Positions 8,460 to 16,534 of a stretch of DNA of 39,634 bases are shown here, in pieces (the first letter of the stretch is position 1; the number at the start of each line of letters is the position of its first letter). A model generated the notes under the pieces. That model saw only the letters and a list, made by a program, of their open reading frames with translations, searched no databases and had not been told where the DNA came from. The stretch lies in contig JAAYUB010000100.1 in the NCBI GenBank assembly GCA_012517875.1, positions 1 to 39,634 of the forward strand. The letters run 5' to 3'. Source of the DNA: Acidobacteriota bacterium (GTDB taxonomy: Bacteria > Acidobacteriota > JAAYUB01). The translations under genes and the position numbers were made by a program.

Positions 8460-8488
8460 TTTATATCACAAATGCGACGGTTCCTCAA
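8460..8488 (-). promoter_or_regulatory. Sigma-70-type promoter for the helical protein
   Basis: On the minus strand there is a -35 TTGAGG (8483-8488), a 17-base spacer and a -10 TATAAA (8460-8465), giving a leader of about 28 bases to the ATG at 8424. The -35 lies over the stop codon of the upstream metallophosphoesterase, so the helical protein can be transcribed independently of it. Confidence 0.55.
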
Positions 8489-9381
8489 TGAACCCGCGCG
8501 GGCCGGCCCGGCGGGGCGGGCACGCGCTCTGTGCGGCTGGCCAGGCGGCCGGAGTCGAGATGGAGCGTGTGCAGCTTGTAGCGCAGGCAGCCGGCGGCGT
8601 CAGGCTCGGTGGACGCCGGCGCGCCGATGATCCGCACGCCGCCCACCGTCCGGTCGAGGCTGTCGTGGGTATGGCCGTGCAGGATCGCCTTGACCCGGAA
8701 CACCGCCGCCAGCAGCCGCAGGCAGCGCCGGTCGAACGGGTCGAGCTGCAGCGACCGGCGCTCCCAGAACGCCAGCGGCCGCTCCCCGCGCCGTCGACTG
8801 GTCGCCGGACGGGGGATGTTGGGCGAGTGGTGGATCAGGATCAGCTTGAGAGGCGCATCCTGGAACAACAGCAGGCAGCGGCCCAGCTCCGCGAGCTGGC
8901 GGCGGCCGATGCGGCCCACGGCGTTGTCCAGGCCGGTGGAGTTGCCGGCGTTGGCCGCGTCAACGGCGAAAAGCGTCAGTGCTCCGCCGATGCTTCGCAC
9001 CCACGGGAAGGCCCATTCGTGACCGCCCAGCGCCAGACCCGCCCGGGCGCGGGCCCGGTCCTCGACGCGGGGCCGGTGACGGCGCGACCCCAGGCAGCAG
9101 ACATCGTGGTTGCCCGGCAGCACGGCCATCCGATCCCGCAGGCCCGCGGCCGCAACCAGAGTCCAGAAGCGCTCCCATTCTGCCAGGTCGCCGTGGTCGG
9201 TCACGTCGCCAGTGACCACCACCAGGTCGCTGGCGCGGAGCGGCGGGTCCGCCAGCAGGCGCTCGAAGTGGCCGTTCATCCCGCGCAATCGGCCGAATAG
9301 CCGGGCTTCGGAACGCGGCGTGCGGTCGTCGACCGCCAGGTGCAGGTCCGACAAGTGGGCGATGGTGATGCGCCGGTCCAC
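8485..9381 (-). CDS. Calcineurin-like metallophosphoesterase
   Basis: A 298-residue cytoplasmic protein with the ordered metallophosphoesterase motifs: AHLSDLHL (D12, H14), VVTGDVTDHGD, PGNHDVCC, ILIHHSPN and HGHTHDS. These bind a di-metal centre that hydrolyses phosphomono- or diesters. The order and spacing resemble the 3',5'-cyclic-nucleotide phosphodiesterase/Icc-like group, but the substrate cannot be assigned. Start is GTG at 9381 with GGGAGGG just upstream. It is divergent from the gene at 9526, and a perfect CRP-type palindrome lies between them. Confidence 0.88.
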   Translation of the reverse strand: MDRRITIAHLSDLHLAVDDRTPRSEARLFGRLRGMNGHFERLLADPPLRASDLVVVTGDVTDHGDLAEWERFWTLVAAAGLRDRMAVLPGNHDVCCLGSRRHRPRVEDRARARAGLALGGHEWAFPWVRSIGGALTLFAVDAANAGNSTGLDNAVGRIGRRQLAELGRCLLLFQDAPLKLILIHHSPNIPRPATSRRRGERPLAFWERRSLQLDPFDRRCLRLLAAVFRVKAILHGHTHDSLDRTVGGVRIIGAPASTEPDAAGCLRYKLHTLHLDSGRLASRTERVPAPPGRPARVH

Positions 9382-9448
9382 GAAACCCTCCCCCAGGCTT
9401 CATTGTCACCATGACAGCCGGAATCAATTGCCAAATAATACCAAATTT

Positions 9449-9490
9449 TGTGATTTATCTCACACTCTTAGTGTCAGAGATGTTTAAAAT
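9449..9490 (+). promoter_or_regulatory. CRP/FNR-type operator with class II promoter geometry
   Basis: 9449-9464 is a perfect TGTGA-N6-TCACA palindrome, the consensus half-sites for CRP-family regulators, in an AT-rich patch of an otherwise GC-rich window. A -10-like TAAAAT at 9485-9490 would start transcription near 9497-9498, which puts the operator centre (9456.5) at about -41, the class II activation position. No -35 hexamer is visible, as expected for an activated promoter. The site is also about 70 bases upstream of the divergent phosphoesterase, so it could affect both genes. Confidence 0.6.
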
Positions 9491-9525
9491 GTGTCCGCGG
9501 TATTGCACCCACACAGGCAGGCGGC

Positions 9526-10239
9526 ATGAACGCGACAGACATGAGCCGGTTCGACGACCGGGAGGTGGCGCTCCCCCGGCCGCACTCCGTCCGCCTCTCG
9601 GCGGCCCAGCGGACCGCAAGCACCCTCAACGCCATTCATTTCCGGGAATTCACCCGCCATCTGCATCCCGATTCGGTGCTGGTGTTGCCCCCCCGCGACC
9701 TGCCCGGGATGGCGTACGTCCTGCGGCGCTGGCCGGCGGCGGCGGTCACCGAATGGGCGACCTCGCCGGAAGCGCCGCTCCCCGCCTGGATCGCGGAGTC
9801 ACGTGAGCGCATTCTCGCCAGCCGGCGCTATGACCTCATCGCCTGTCCGGACGGACGCCACCTCCTGGCCGGCCTGGGGGACCGTCTCCACGCCATGGCC
9901 CGGCATCTGAACCCGTGCGGGTATCTCTACCTGCACCTGCCGCTCTCGGCCAATTCACCGACCTCCCCCGCTGCGCCGCCCCGCAGCGCCGATCCGACGC
10001 CCCTGCTCGAAGTGGTCGGCCGGTCCGGTCTGGATCTGGTCCGCTGGCACTGGACGTTCCGGCGCAACCGCGGCGAGCTGGCCGTGAAGGTGCTGGACCA
10101 GTTCGGCGCCCGCCGGCCCATTCAGGCCCTGGCCCGGCTGGCCCTATGGCCCGCCAGCCGTGTGCTGGTTCACCTCGACTCCATGGGTGAGGCCGCCGAC
10201 GGCGCCGGCCTGGCCATCCTGCTGCAGCGGTCCGTCTGA
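9526..10239 (+). CDS. Degenerate class I methyltransferase-like protein
   Basis: A 237-residue protein of uncertain function. The layout resembles a Rossmann-type SAM methyltransferase. VLVLPPR stands where the glycine-rich motif I (DxGxGxG) would be, then comes RRYDLIACPDGRHLL (motif IV-like), and then LNPCGYLYLHLPL (the post-III 'PGG' strand). The glycines that bind SAM are missing, so catalysis is doubtful. The C-terminal third is Arg/Ala/Leu-rich with no clear motif. There is no signal peptide. It is preceded by the CRP-type site, so it may be under global metabolic or redox control. Confidence 0.6.
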   Translation: MNATDMSRFDDREVALPRPHSVRLSAAQRTASTLNAIHFREFTRHLHPDSVLVLPPRDLPGMAYVLRRWPAAAVTEWATSPEAPLPAWIAESRERILASRRYDLIACPDGRHLLAGLGDRLHAMARHLNPCGYLYLHLPLSANSPTSPAAPPRSADPTPLLEVVGRSGLDLVRWHWTFRRNRGELAVKVLDQFGARRPIQALARLALWPASRVLVHLDSMGEAADGAGLAILLQRSV

Positions 10240-10269
10240 ACCCTTGTCCGGGGGTATCCAACCCCGCGG

Positions 10270-11634
10270 TCAATCCTTGGTCACGGTCGTTTTGGTCGTG
10301 GTGTCTCGCGTCGTCCCGGAGAAGGACGACGGCCGCCCCGTGGCCCGCGCCAGCACGCAGTTCTCCGCCAGCTTGCCCCAGCGGGATTTGGCGGGATCGT
10401 ACGTCTCGACTGTGGCGGTGAAACGGTCCGCGGCGCGATCGTACCGGCCATTGAGTTGCAGCAGGGTCATATGCTTATCCATTTCGAGCGCGGTGCGTGA
10501 CGTCCGGGTGAGTGTCAGCGGCCCGGCGGAGAGCCGGCCGTCCGCGGTGAGGGTGTAGCGCCCTTCGTAACCCAGAGGTACGCTGGACGTTTTGCCGCCG
10601 GAGACGACCGTCGCCAGGTACTTGGCCCGGACGCTGCCGTCCCGGTAGAAGGCCACCTGGATGTCGCCGCCACCTGTGGCTATCGCCGCCTGGCTGGATC
10701 CGCTGCTGCCCCGGGAGGCGCCCGCCGTCCCGGAGGCCTTCGCGATCGCCGCCGGACGCGGTAGCGACGCGGCGTAAAATCCGCTCAGTTCCCGTCCCGC
10801 CGGCAGGAACCACGCATCCTTGATGTCGGTGGGCGCCGAAGCAGTGCCGCGGGATTTCGTCGGTTCGCCCGCGGACGCAGCGCCGCGGGAACCTGCCGGC
10901 TGGGGCGACGGGGTAACCGGCTCCGGCTTGACGGTCCGGGTCTTGGGCATCCCCGGCTGCATCGCGGCCGCATGCGCCGCCACGGCCTGCTCCCCCCCCG
11001 ACGGTGGAATCATCACGTTGGGCGGCTGGGCGTCCGGACCCGCCTTGAGCGAACCGGCCACCCCCCTGCAGATGGCCGCTCCGCGCTCAGACAGGTAGTG
11101 GGCGGCGGGCCCCGAGTAAGACAGCCAGATCCCTTTGTCCGCCTCCGTGATCATCGACGCCTGGCCCTGGAAGGCCACGCCTTGGCGGCTGAACGTCATG
11201 TTCATGGACACCGTCCGGCTGTCCCGGCTCACCGCGTCGGTGGTCTTGAGGTCGCGAATCTCCTGCCGGAGCTGATCCACCACGTCCTGAGCCAGGGCGG
11301 CGGGGCTCTTCTTCGCTGTGTTGGGCACAGAGATCATGAGCACTTCCTCGCCGCTGGCCTCCGAGACCGCCTGGATCGTGGATCCCCTGGCCTGGGCCGC
11401 CCACCCGGCCGGGTAGAAGAACGATAGCGACTTGTCGGGCGCGGTATACTTGATCCACTGCGGTTTGAGGCCGCGCCCGCCGCCGGGTTCGACGTTGAGC
11501 TCATGGGCGGGGTGGACTGTGGCCTGGCCGGACTTGGACGTGGTTTGCGCGGCGGTCCAATCCGCCCCGCCCAGCAGGCCCGCCGCCAGCAGCAGGCCGG
11601 CAGCCGGCAGGGACAGTCGGCGACTTCGCATCAT
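10270..11634 (-). CDS. Secreted two-domain protein of unknown function
   Basis: A 454-residue exported protein. The start is placed at the ATG at 11634 because GAGGAG lies seven bases upstream and a clean signal peptide follows (MMRSRRLSLPAAG... to a likely cut after WTAAQ). A longer frame exists upstream but it is made of intergenic repeat. The mature protein has an N-terminal domain resembling PsbP/DUF1795-type folds (SLSFFYPAGWAAQ...EEVLMISVPNTAKKSP...). A disordered Pro/Ala/Ser linker follows, then a C-terminal beta-rich domain (DIQVAFYRDGSVRAKYL...YEGRYTLTADGRLS...RYDRAADRFTATVETYD). It probably acts in the periplasm or outside the cell. A weak hairpin (10251-10265) lies between this gene and the convergent one. 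Confidence 0.75.
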   Translation of the reverse strand: MMRSRRLSLPAAGLLLAAGLLGGADWTAAQTTSKSGQATVHPAHELNVEPGGGRGLKPQWIKYTAPDKSLSFFYPAGWAAQARGSTIQAVSEASGEEVLMISVPNTAKKSPAALAQDVVDQLRQEIRDLKTTDAVSRDSRTVSMNMTFSRQGVAFQGQASMITEADKGIWLSYSGPAAHYLSERGAAICRGVAGSLKAGPDAQPPNVMIPPSGGEQAVAAHAAAMQPGMPKTRTVKPEPVTPSPQPAGSRGAASAGEPTKSRGTASAPTDIKDAWFLPAGRELSGFYAASLPRPAAIAKASGTAGASRGSSGSSQAAIATGGGDIQVAFYRDGSVRAKYLATVVSGGKTSSVPLGYEGRYTLTADGRLSAGPLTLTRTSRTALEMDKHMTLLQLNGRYDRAADRFTATVETYDPAKSRWGKLAENCVLARATGRPSSFSGTTRDTTTKTTVTKD

Positions 11635-12093
11635 GGCATGTCTCCTCGTAATGATCATTATGTGTATGATGCACTCGCTGAAGAAAAAGTAACAGGCTTT
11701 ATCGAGGGATTTCCATTCGGGGATCGGACGCATGACATCGGATATCGGGCATCGGATATCGGACATCGGAATTCGGACATCAAATTTCGTGCTCGTAATC
11801 GTAATTGCAATCGTAATCGTGCTCGCAATCGAGCTGTTCGAAGGTTCAACGGTGATCGTGCGGGTACCATGATCCGGGTTCTCTGATCCAGACCCCAGAA
11901 CCCAGGTCCGATATTCGAAGTCCGATATCCGAAATCAGTAAATCGGGAACGAGCCTCTAGCCTCTAGCCTCGAGTCTCGAGCCTCGATGACGATGACGAA
12001 TTACGATTACGAGTACGATTACGAATCCGGCCAGTTCACCGATTCACCCATTCACCGATTCACCGGCTAATCCTTTCCAATGGTCGGGACCGC
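11635..12093. repeat. 459-base intergenic mosaic of short repeats
   Basis: No gene is supported here. In order: 11734-11780 has alternating CATCGGATATCGG / GACATCGGAATTC units. 11789-11833 has GTAATCGTAATTGCAATCG-type units. 11884-11936 has CCCAGAACCCAGG and TCCGATATTCGAAGTCC blocks. 11943-11957 is TCGGGAACGAGCCTC, followed by CTAGCCTCTAGCCTCGAG. 11988-12028 has GATGACGA/GATTACGA units. 12035-12066 has four TTCACCSATTC-like units ending just before the response-regulator stop. The same blocks recur at 17820-17935 and 26921-27046. The leader of the gene starting at 11634 lies at the left end. Confidence 0.85.
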
Positions 12094-13464
12094 TCATTTT
12101 CGCCTGGCCGCGATGCCATATTTTTCCATCTTGTAACGCAGGTTGCGTTCGGTCATGCCCAGCGCCTCGGCCGCCCGGATCTGGACATGGCCGGCTGCCT
12201 CAAGCGCCTCGCTGATCCGGTGCCGTTCCAGCGCCGCCACCGCCTGCGGCAGCGGCAGATGGAACAGCTCGTCGGTCAGTGACGCGCCGCCCGCGCCGGT
12301 CAGCTCCGGAAAGTCTTCCGGCTGCAGCCGGCTGGTCCGCGCCAGCACCACCGCCCGTTCCACCATGTTCTCCAGCTCGCGGACATTACCGGGAAAATCA
12401 TGGCGCATGAGCAGGTGCATCGCCTCCGGCGAAACGCCGTCGACCGGCCGGGCGTTGGCGGCGGCGAACGTGTGGATGAAATGGTCGATGAGGCCGGGGA
12501 TGTCCTCCTTGCGACGCCGCAGCGGCGGAATCTCCAGGCGGATCACATTCAGCCGGTAAAACAGATCGCTGCGGAACTCCCCTCGCCGAGCCAACTCCGG
12601 CAGGTCCCGGTTGGTGGCGGCGATGAGGCGGAAGTCCACGGGGATGTTTTCATTGCTCCCCAACCGTTGGATGGTCTTTTCCTGCAGCACCCGCAACAGC
12701 TTGACCTGGAGCGAGGCGGGGATCTCGCCGATCTCATCCAGGAACAGGGTGCCGCCGGCGGCCTCCTCGAACCGGCCCAGCCGCCGGCGATCCGCGCCGG
12801 TGAACGCGCCCTTCTCGTGGCCGAACAGCTCGCTTTCCAATATGTGATCGTTCAGCGCCGAGCAGTTGACGGCGACGAACTTGCCGTCCGCCCGCGGCGA
12901 GGCGAAGTGAATCGCCCGGGCCAGCAGCTCCTTGCCGGTGCCGCTCTCGGCGATGATGAGGACGGTGGCGGTGGACTGGGCCGCCCGCAGCGCCACGTTG
13001 ACAACCTCCTCCATCGCCCGGCTCTTGAAAATGATATTGGCGAACTCCTGCCGCCGCTCCAGGTTCTCCCGGAGGGCCTTGTTTTCTTCCAGAATTGTTT
13101 TCTGCTGCACGATCTTTCGGACCTTGACTTCCAGCTCATCCAGGTCCAGCGGCTTGGCCAGATAGTCGGCCGCGCCCTGCTTCATGAAATCCACCGCCCG
13201 CTTCACCGAACCGAACGCCGTGAAAAGGATGAACTGGACGAGCGGATTGGTGCGGCGGACATGCTCCAGAATGTCGGCGCCGGTGCCGTCGCCCAGCGTG
13301 TAGTCGGACAGCACCAGGTCGACCCGTTCCCGCTCGAGGACCCGAAAGGCCTCGGCCCGACCTGCAGCCGCGTGCACCGTATAGCCCAGGTCGCGCAGAA
13401 AGTTCGCCAGCAGCTCGCGCTGGTTTTTCTCGTCGTCCACCACCAGAATCGTCGCCCCGCTCAT
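12094..13464 (-). CDS. NtrC-family sigma-54-dependent response regulator
   Basis: A 456-residue protein. The receiver domain (1-120) has the acidic pocket D10-D11, phosphoacceptor D54 in VLSDYTLGDG and K104 in AKPLD. The AAA+ domain has a Walker A AESGTGKE (172-179, with Ala for the usual first Gly), the sigma-54 contact loop GAFTGA (219-224), and Walker B GGTLFLDE (237-244). The C-terminal Fis-type HTH includes IRAAEALGMTERNLRYKMEKYGI. Phosphorylation by the kinase encoded immediately upstream (4-base overlap) should trigger oligomerisation and open-complex formation at -24/-12 promoters. One such promoter is seen at 17465-17480, and it is a probable target. Confidence 0.95.
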   Translation of the reverse strand: MSGATILVVDDEKNQRELLANFLRDLGYTVHAAAGRAEAFRVLERERVDLVLSDYTLGDGTGADILEHVRRTNPLVQFILFTAFGSVKRAVDFMKQGAADYLAKPLDLDELEVKVRKIVQQKTILEENKALRENLERRQEFANIIFKSRAMEEVVNVALRAAQSTATVLIIAESGTGKELLARAIHFASPRADGKFVAVNCSALNDHILESELFGHEKGAFTGADRRRLGRFEEAAGGTLFLDEIGEIPASLQVKLLRVLQEKTIQRLGSNENIPVDFRLIAATNRDLPELARRGEFRSDLFYRLNVIRLEIPPLRRRKEDIPGLIDHFIHTFAAANARPVDGVSPEAMHLLMRHDFPGNVRELENMVERAVVLARTSRLQPEDFPELTGAGGASLTDELFHLPLPQAVAALERHRISEALEAAGHVQIRAAEALGMTERNLRYKMEKYGIAARRK

Positions 13465-15461
13465 GTCAGGTCATCCTCCCCGATCAGGATCTTCACGACG
13501 CCGCCGCCGGCCGGGTCGTTGACCAGTTCCAGCCGCCAGCCGTGAGCGCGCGCCACTTCGGCGCTGATGCTGAGTCCGAGCCCGGTGCCGCCCGGGCGGG
13601 TGGTGAAGAACGGCTCCAACCCGCGCTGCAGCGCCTCCGGACTGAATCCCGGGCCGGTGTCGCGGACGGTCAGGCTGGCGCCTGCCGACGCGCGATCCGC
13701 CGTCACGCGCACCATCCCCGGCCCGGCTAGCGCCTCAAGGCTGTTCTTGACCAGGTTGACCAGCACGCGGAACAGGCTTTCCGCGTCGGCGCGCACCGTC
13801 AATCCGTCGGCAGCCGGCGTCTGCGCGACCTCCAGCACCGCCCCCTGCGCCGCCGCGCCGGCGGCGAACAGCTCCCGGAGCCGGTCCAGCAGCTCCACCA
13901 CGGCGACCGGACGGCGCGCCCCGGCCGGCGGCCGGGCGAAGACGAGAAACTCTTCGATGAGCGTATCGAGCCGCTGGATTTCCTCTCGGATCACGGCCAA
14001 CGTGTCCTGGCTGCGGGTGTCGGCGGTCTCCCGCAGCCGGCGCTGCAACGTTTGCACCGACATCGACAGCGCGTTGAGCGGGTTGCGGATCTCATGAGTC
14101 ACCGCCGCCAGCGTCCGGCCCACCGCGGCCAGCCGGCGGTCGCGTTCCAGCTGCTCCTCCAGCGCCCGCTGCGCCGTCACGTCACGCAGCAGGATCATCG
14201 ACAGGCTGCCGACGGGCGCGCCCTCGATCCCCGGCAGATCCTGACGGTGCACCTGGTACAGCGCGTCCGCCCAGCGGAGGTGGCCGCCTCCGGTTGCGTC
14301 CGCCAGGGCGGCGGCGAGCTCCGGCGACAGCGGCTCCCCCTCGACCGCGGCGAACTGTTCCGCCGCTTTCCGGTTGCGGTGCACCACCTGGCCGGTCCCG
14401 TCGACGACCACGAGCGCCTCGGCCATATGCTCGGTGATGTGGCCCGACAGGGCCAGCGTCTGCAGGTAGCGTGAGTGCAGATAACGATAATTCTGCACCG
14501 TAGTCAGCAAGCCCACCAGCAGGCCGCTGACAAGCACGAAGGCGACCCCCGCCAGGATTTCACGACGCTGCAGCGCCTGGATCTGGCCGCGGTAGAAATC
14601 GAGGTTCATACCCAGCCGGAACACGGTGGGATAATCCGGACGCAGCGCCAGGAGCACCACGACCTCCAACACCTCTCGCCCATCGCGCGCCACGAACCGC
14701 GCCTGCCGGCGGCCCGACTCGAGCACCTGGCGGAGCCCCGGGTCCTCGTCGAACGATTCCACCGCGGTGACACCCGGCGAGACGCTCACCGGCCCCTCCT
14801 CGTCCTGGATGACGAGATAGGCGATGTCCGGGTTGGCGGCCATAGAGGCCACCGCCTGACCGAGGCCCGCCTGGCGGCGGTAGGCATCCAGTTTCGCTGC
14901 ATCGATGTTGACCACCACGGCGCCGCCGCCAGGGCGGGCGACAGCCACGGCGAACCGCTTCCTCTCGCCGAACCGGCTGTCGCGAAAGCCCAGCACCAGT
15001 TCCGCCACCTGCCCTCCCAGCAGCGGGCCAAGCACATCCGGTCCCAGATCGCGGGGCGCGGTCGCGCCGTCGACCAGCGGGTGCGAGGCCATCACCAGGC
15101 GCCCTGTGCGATCCACCACGTGAATCCGGAACAGCCCTAGGGATTCGGCCAGAGCGCCCAACTTCGTCGCCTGCAGACGTCCGTCGGCTTCCAGATGGGC
15201 GACCAACCGCGCCGACGCAGTCAGGCGCTCCACAGTTTCGTCCTGAAGCAGCTCGTACGACTCCAGGCTGAACGCGGCGGTCCGGGCCAGCGACTCGGCC
15301 AGCGTGAAGGCGTTGGCCTCGAGCAGGCGGCGCAGCTCCAGCTCCGTGCCACGATAATCGTGATAAAGAAGCCAGCCGAAGCCGACAGTCAGCAGCGGGA
15401 ACAGGAAGAACAGCAGGCGCGGGGCGGGAAAACGGCTGGCGGTGGCGAGATGCGGCGTCAT
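13461..15461 (-). CDS. Membrane sensor histidine kinase (dCache-like sensor, PAS)
   Basis: A 666-residue kinase. TM1 is at about 16-33 and a periplasmic sensor at about 36-300 has two repeated mixed alpha/beta stretches (FRIHVVDRTGRLVMAS... and IAYLVIQDEEGPVS...), suggesting a double Cache domain. TM2 is at about 302-321 and a PAS domain at about 340-430. HisKA follows with H456 in VTHEIRNPLNAL, then a HATPase domain with the N box around N573 (LVKNSLEAL), G1 DTGPGFSPE and G2 GGTGLGLS. Family role: autophosphorylation and transfer to the sigma-54 regulator that follows. It overlaps the secreted protein gene at 15458 by 4 bases, so signal, sensor and regulator genes form one operon. The ligand is unknown. 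Confidence 0.93.
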   Translation of the reverse strand: MTPHLATASRFPAPRLLFFLFPLLTVGFGWLLYHDYRGTELELRRLLEANAFTLAESLARTAAFSLESYELLQDETVERLTASARLVAHLEADGRLQATKLGALAESLGLFRIHVVDRTGRLVMASHPLVDGATAPRDLGPDVLGPLLGGQVAELVLGFRDSRFGERKRFAVAVARPGGGAVVVNIDAAKLDAYRRQAGLGQAVASMAANPDIAYLVIQDEEGPVSVSPGVTAVESFDEDPGLRQVLESGRRQARFVARDGREVLEVVVLLALRPDYPTVFRLGMNLDFYRGQIQALQRREILAGVAFVLVSGLLVGLLTTVQNYRYLHSRYLQTLALSGHITEHMAEALVVVDGTGQVVHRNRKAAEQFAAVEGEPLSPELAAALADATGGGHLRWADALYQVHRQDLPGIEGAPVGSLSMILLRDVTAQRALEEQLERDRRLAAVGRTLAAVTHEIRNPLNALSMSVQTLQRRLRETADTRSQDTLAVIREEIQRLDTLIEEFLVFARPPAGARRPVAVVELLDRLRELFAAGAAAQGAVLEVAQTPAADGLTVRADAESLFRVLVNLVKNSLEALAGPGMVRVTADRASAGASLTVRDTGPGFSPEALQRGLEPFFTTRPGGTGLGLSISAEVARAHGWRLELVNDPAGGGVVKILIGEDDLT

Positions 15462-16039
15462 GGAGCGGACTCTTCCGCCTTCCAGGTGAGCGTGGCCGGC
15501 AGCTTGTAATCGGGCAGTGGCGTCCAGCGGCCCAACCGGCTGGAGACGGGCGTCCCCTCCAGCGACCGGAGCGCCGCGCCTTCCTGGATCACGGCCCAGC
15601 GCACGAGTAGCCCTTCCGTCTCGGTCCAGGTATACAGAATGGTCAGGGTGCGGTCCGCGCCGGCGGCGAACTGCTGGGGCGCCGTCGGCTCTTTCCGGGC
15701 TTCGAGTTGTCGGCGGGTATCCTTGTCCAGGCCCGGGATGTCGCCGGGCGTGCAGACCATTTTCAGCGATGCGTCGTCTGGAAGCGCGAGCACACCGTTC
15801 AGGACGGCCGCATGGCCGCTGACGAACTTTTTGGCCTGCTTCTGCCGGTAGCGCTGCTGGAACCGGTCGTCAATGCCGTCTCCGTCTTGGTCGTAAACCG
15901 TCTGGGAGCCCCAGCCGCCGTAATGGGGACCCGGCCCGCGGCCCGATCCGCCGCCCGATCCGCCGCCGCCCCGCCGCTGGGGCATAACCGCGGCCGTCAG
16001 GAGGATCAGGCTCACCAGGAAGATCGCGCACCGTTTCAT
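15458..16039 (-). CDS. Small secreted protein with an EF-hand-like Asp/Gly loop, first gene of the two-component operon
   Basis: A 193-residue exported protein. A signal peptide (MKRCAIFLVSLILLTAAVM) is followed by a Gly/Arg low-complexity segment and a calcium-loop-like DQDGDGIDDRF (about residues 50-60). A C-terminal domain follows (ADRTLTILYTWTETEGLLVRWAVIQEG...), ending LTWKAEESAP. It overlaps the histidine kinase start by ATGA. Start is supported by GGAG seven bases before the ATG and by the promoter at 16057-16065. It may be a periplasmic accessory to the sensor, inferred from position only. It shares the D-x-DGDG motif with the secreted protein at 16122. Confidence 0.8.
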   Translation of the reverse strand: MKRCAIFLVSLILLTAAVMPQRRGGGGSGGGSGRGPGPHYGGWGSQTVYDQDGDGIDDRFQQRYRQKQAKKFVSGHAAVLNGVLALPDDASLKMVCTPGDIPGLDKDTRRQLEARKEPTAPQQFAAGADRTLTILYTWTETEGLLVRWAVIQEGAALRSLEGTPVSSRLGRWTPLPDYKLPATLTWKAEESAP

Positions 16040-16056
16040 GGCCGTGCTCCAGAAGC

Positions 16057-16065
16057 ATTATAGCA
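16057..16065 (-). promoter_or_regulatory. Extended -10 promoter of the two-component operon
   Basis: On the minus strand the sequence reads TGCTATAAT: a perfect TATAAT (16057-16062) with the extended TG element. No -35 match is present at 16-18 bases. Transcription would begin near 16050, leaving a very short leader to the ATG at 16039, with GGAG between. Confidence 0.55.
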
Positions 16066-16072
16066 GAAGGAG

Positions 16073-16100
16073 CGGCGCGGTCCCGAACGAGACCGCGCCG
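16073..16100. other. Perfect 10-bp hairpin between the secreted-protein genes and the two-component operon
   Basis: CGGCGCGGTC (16073-16082) pairs with GACCGCGCCG (16091-16100) across an 8-base loop. It lies between the stop of the gene at 16122 and the promoter at 16057. No T-tract follows on either strand, so it is at best a weak or Rho-assisted terminator separating the two minus-strand units. Confidence 0.5.
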
Positions 16101-16121
16101 GTTCAAGTGAATCAGGGACGG

Positions 16122-16505
16122 TTACTTCCGGTTGCCGCAGGAGCCGTCACGCAGCCGCTGCCGCTGTCCGCCGCCGCTGCCGTTGGCGCCCGCCCCGGCC
16201 CCTTGGCCGGAACGATTCCGCTTGAACTGGCGGTCGCATTGGCCCTGGCCTTGTCCCTGGCCCTTGCCTTTGCCGCCGCGGTTCATCTTGCCATTAGGCT
16301 GTCCGGCGGCATAGTGGTCACACACGCCGTCGCCGTCGGCATCCACGAACAGGCGTCCCGCCGGACCGCCTGCGGCCTTGTCGACGGCCGGGGCTCCCAT
16401 CGTCCCGACGGCCGGCGCACTCGCACTCTGGGGGGCATCGGCGGCATAAATCATACCCACGGTAACCAAGCTCAGCAGAGCGATGAGAGTCACGATCTTC
16501 TTCAT
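16122..16505 (-). CDS. Small secreted protein with a DADGDGVCDHY calcium-loop motif
   Basis: A 127-residue exported protein. The start is the ATG at 16505, chosen because GGAGG lies six bases upstream and a signal peptide follows (MKKIVTLIALLSLVTVGMIYAAD). The single recognisable motif is FVDADGDGVCDHY, an EF-hand/thrombospondin-type-3-like loop. It is followed by a basic Gly/Gln/Lys/Arg-rich tail (RGGKGKGQGQ...). Short secreted proteins with this DxDGDGxCD motif and a low-complexity tail are common in anaerobes, but their function is unknown to me. It lies 29 bases after the gene at 16535 and is probably co-transcribed with it from the sigma-54 promoter. Confidence 0.8.
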   Translation of the reverse strand: MKKIVTLIALLSLVTVGMIYAADAPQSASAPAVGTMGAPAVDKAAGGPAGRLFVDADGDGVCDHYAAGQPNGKMNRGGKGKGQGQGQGQCDRQFKRNRSGQGAGAGANGSGGGQRQRLRDGSCGNRK

Positions 16506-16534
16506 GTCAAACCTCCATATTTCACATCGAATGG

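Noticed and set aside
7099-9300. 733-residue open frame on the plus strand
   Set aside because: It is antisense to the helical orphan and the metallophosphoesterase. It reads as a Val/Leu/Asp-rich shadow.
11635-11766. N-terminal extension of the secreted protein gene (44 extra residues)
   Set aside because: The extension is encoded by intergenic repeat and would bury the signal peptide; a GAGGAG site supports the ATG at 11634.
12400-13545. 381-residue open frame opposite the response regulator
   Set aside because: Shadow of the NtrC-type gene; no motif.
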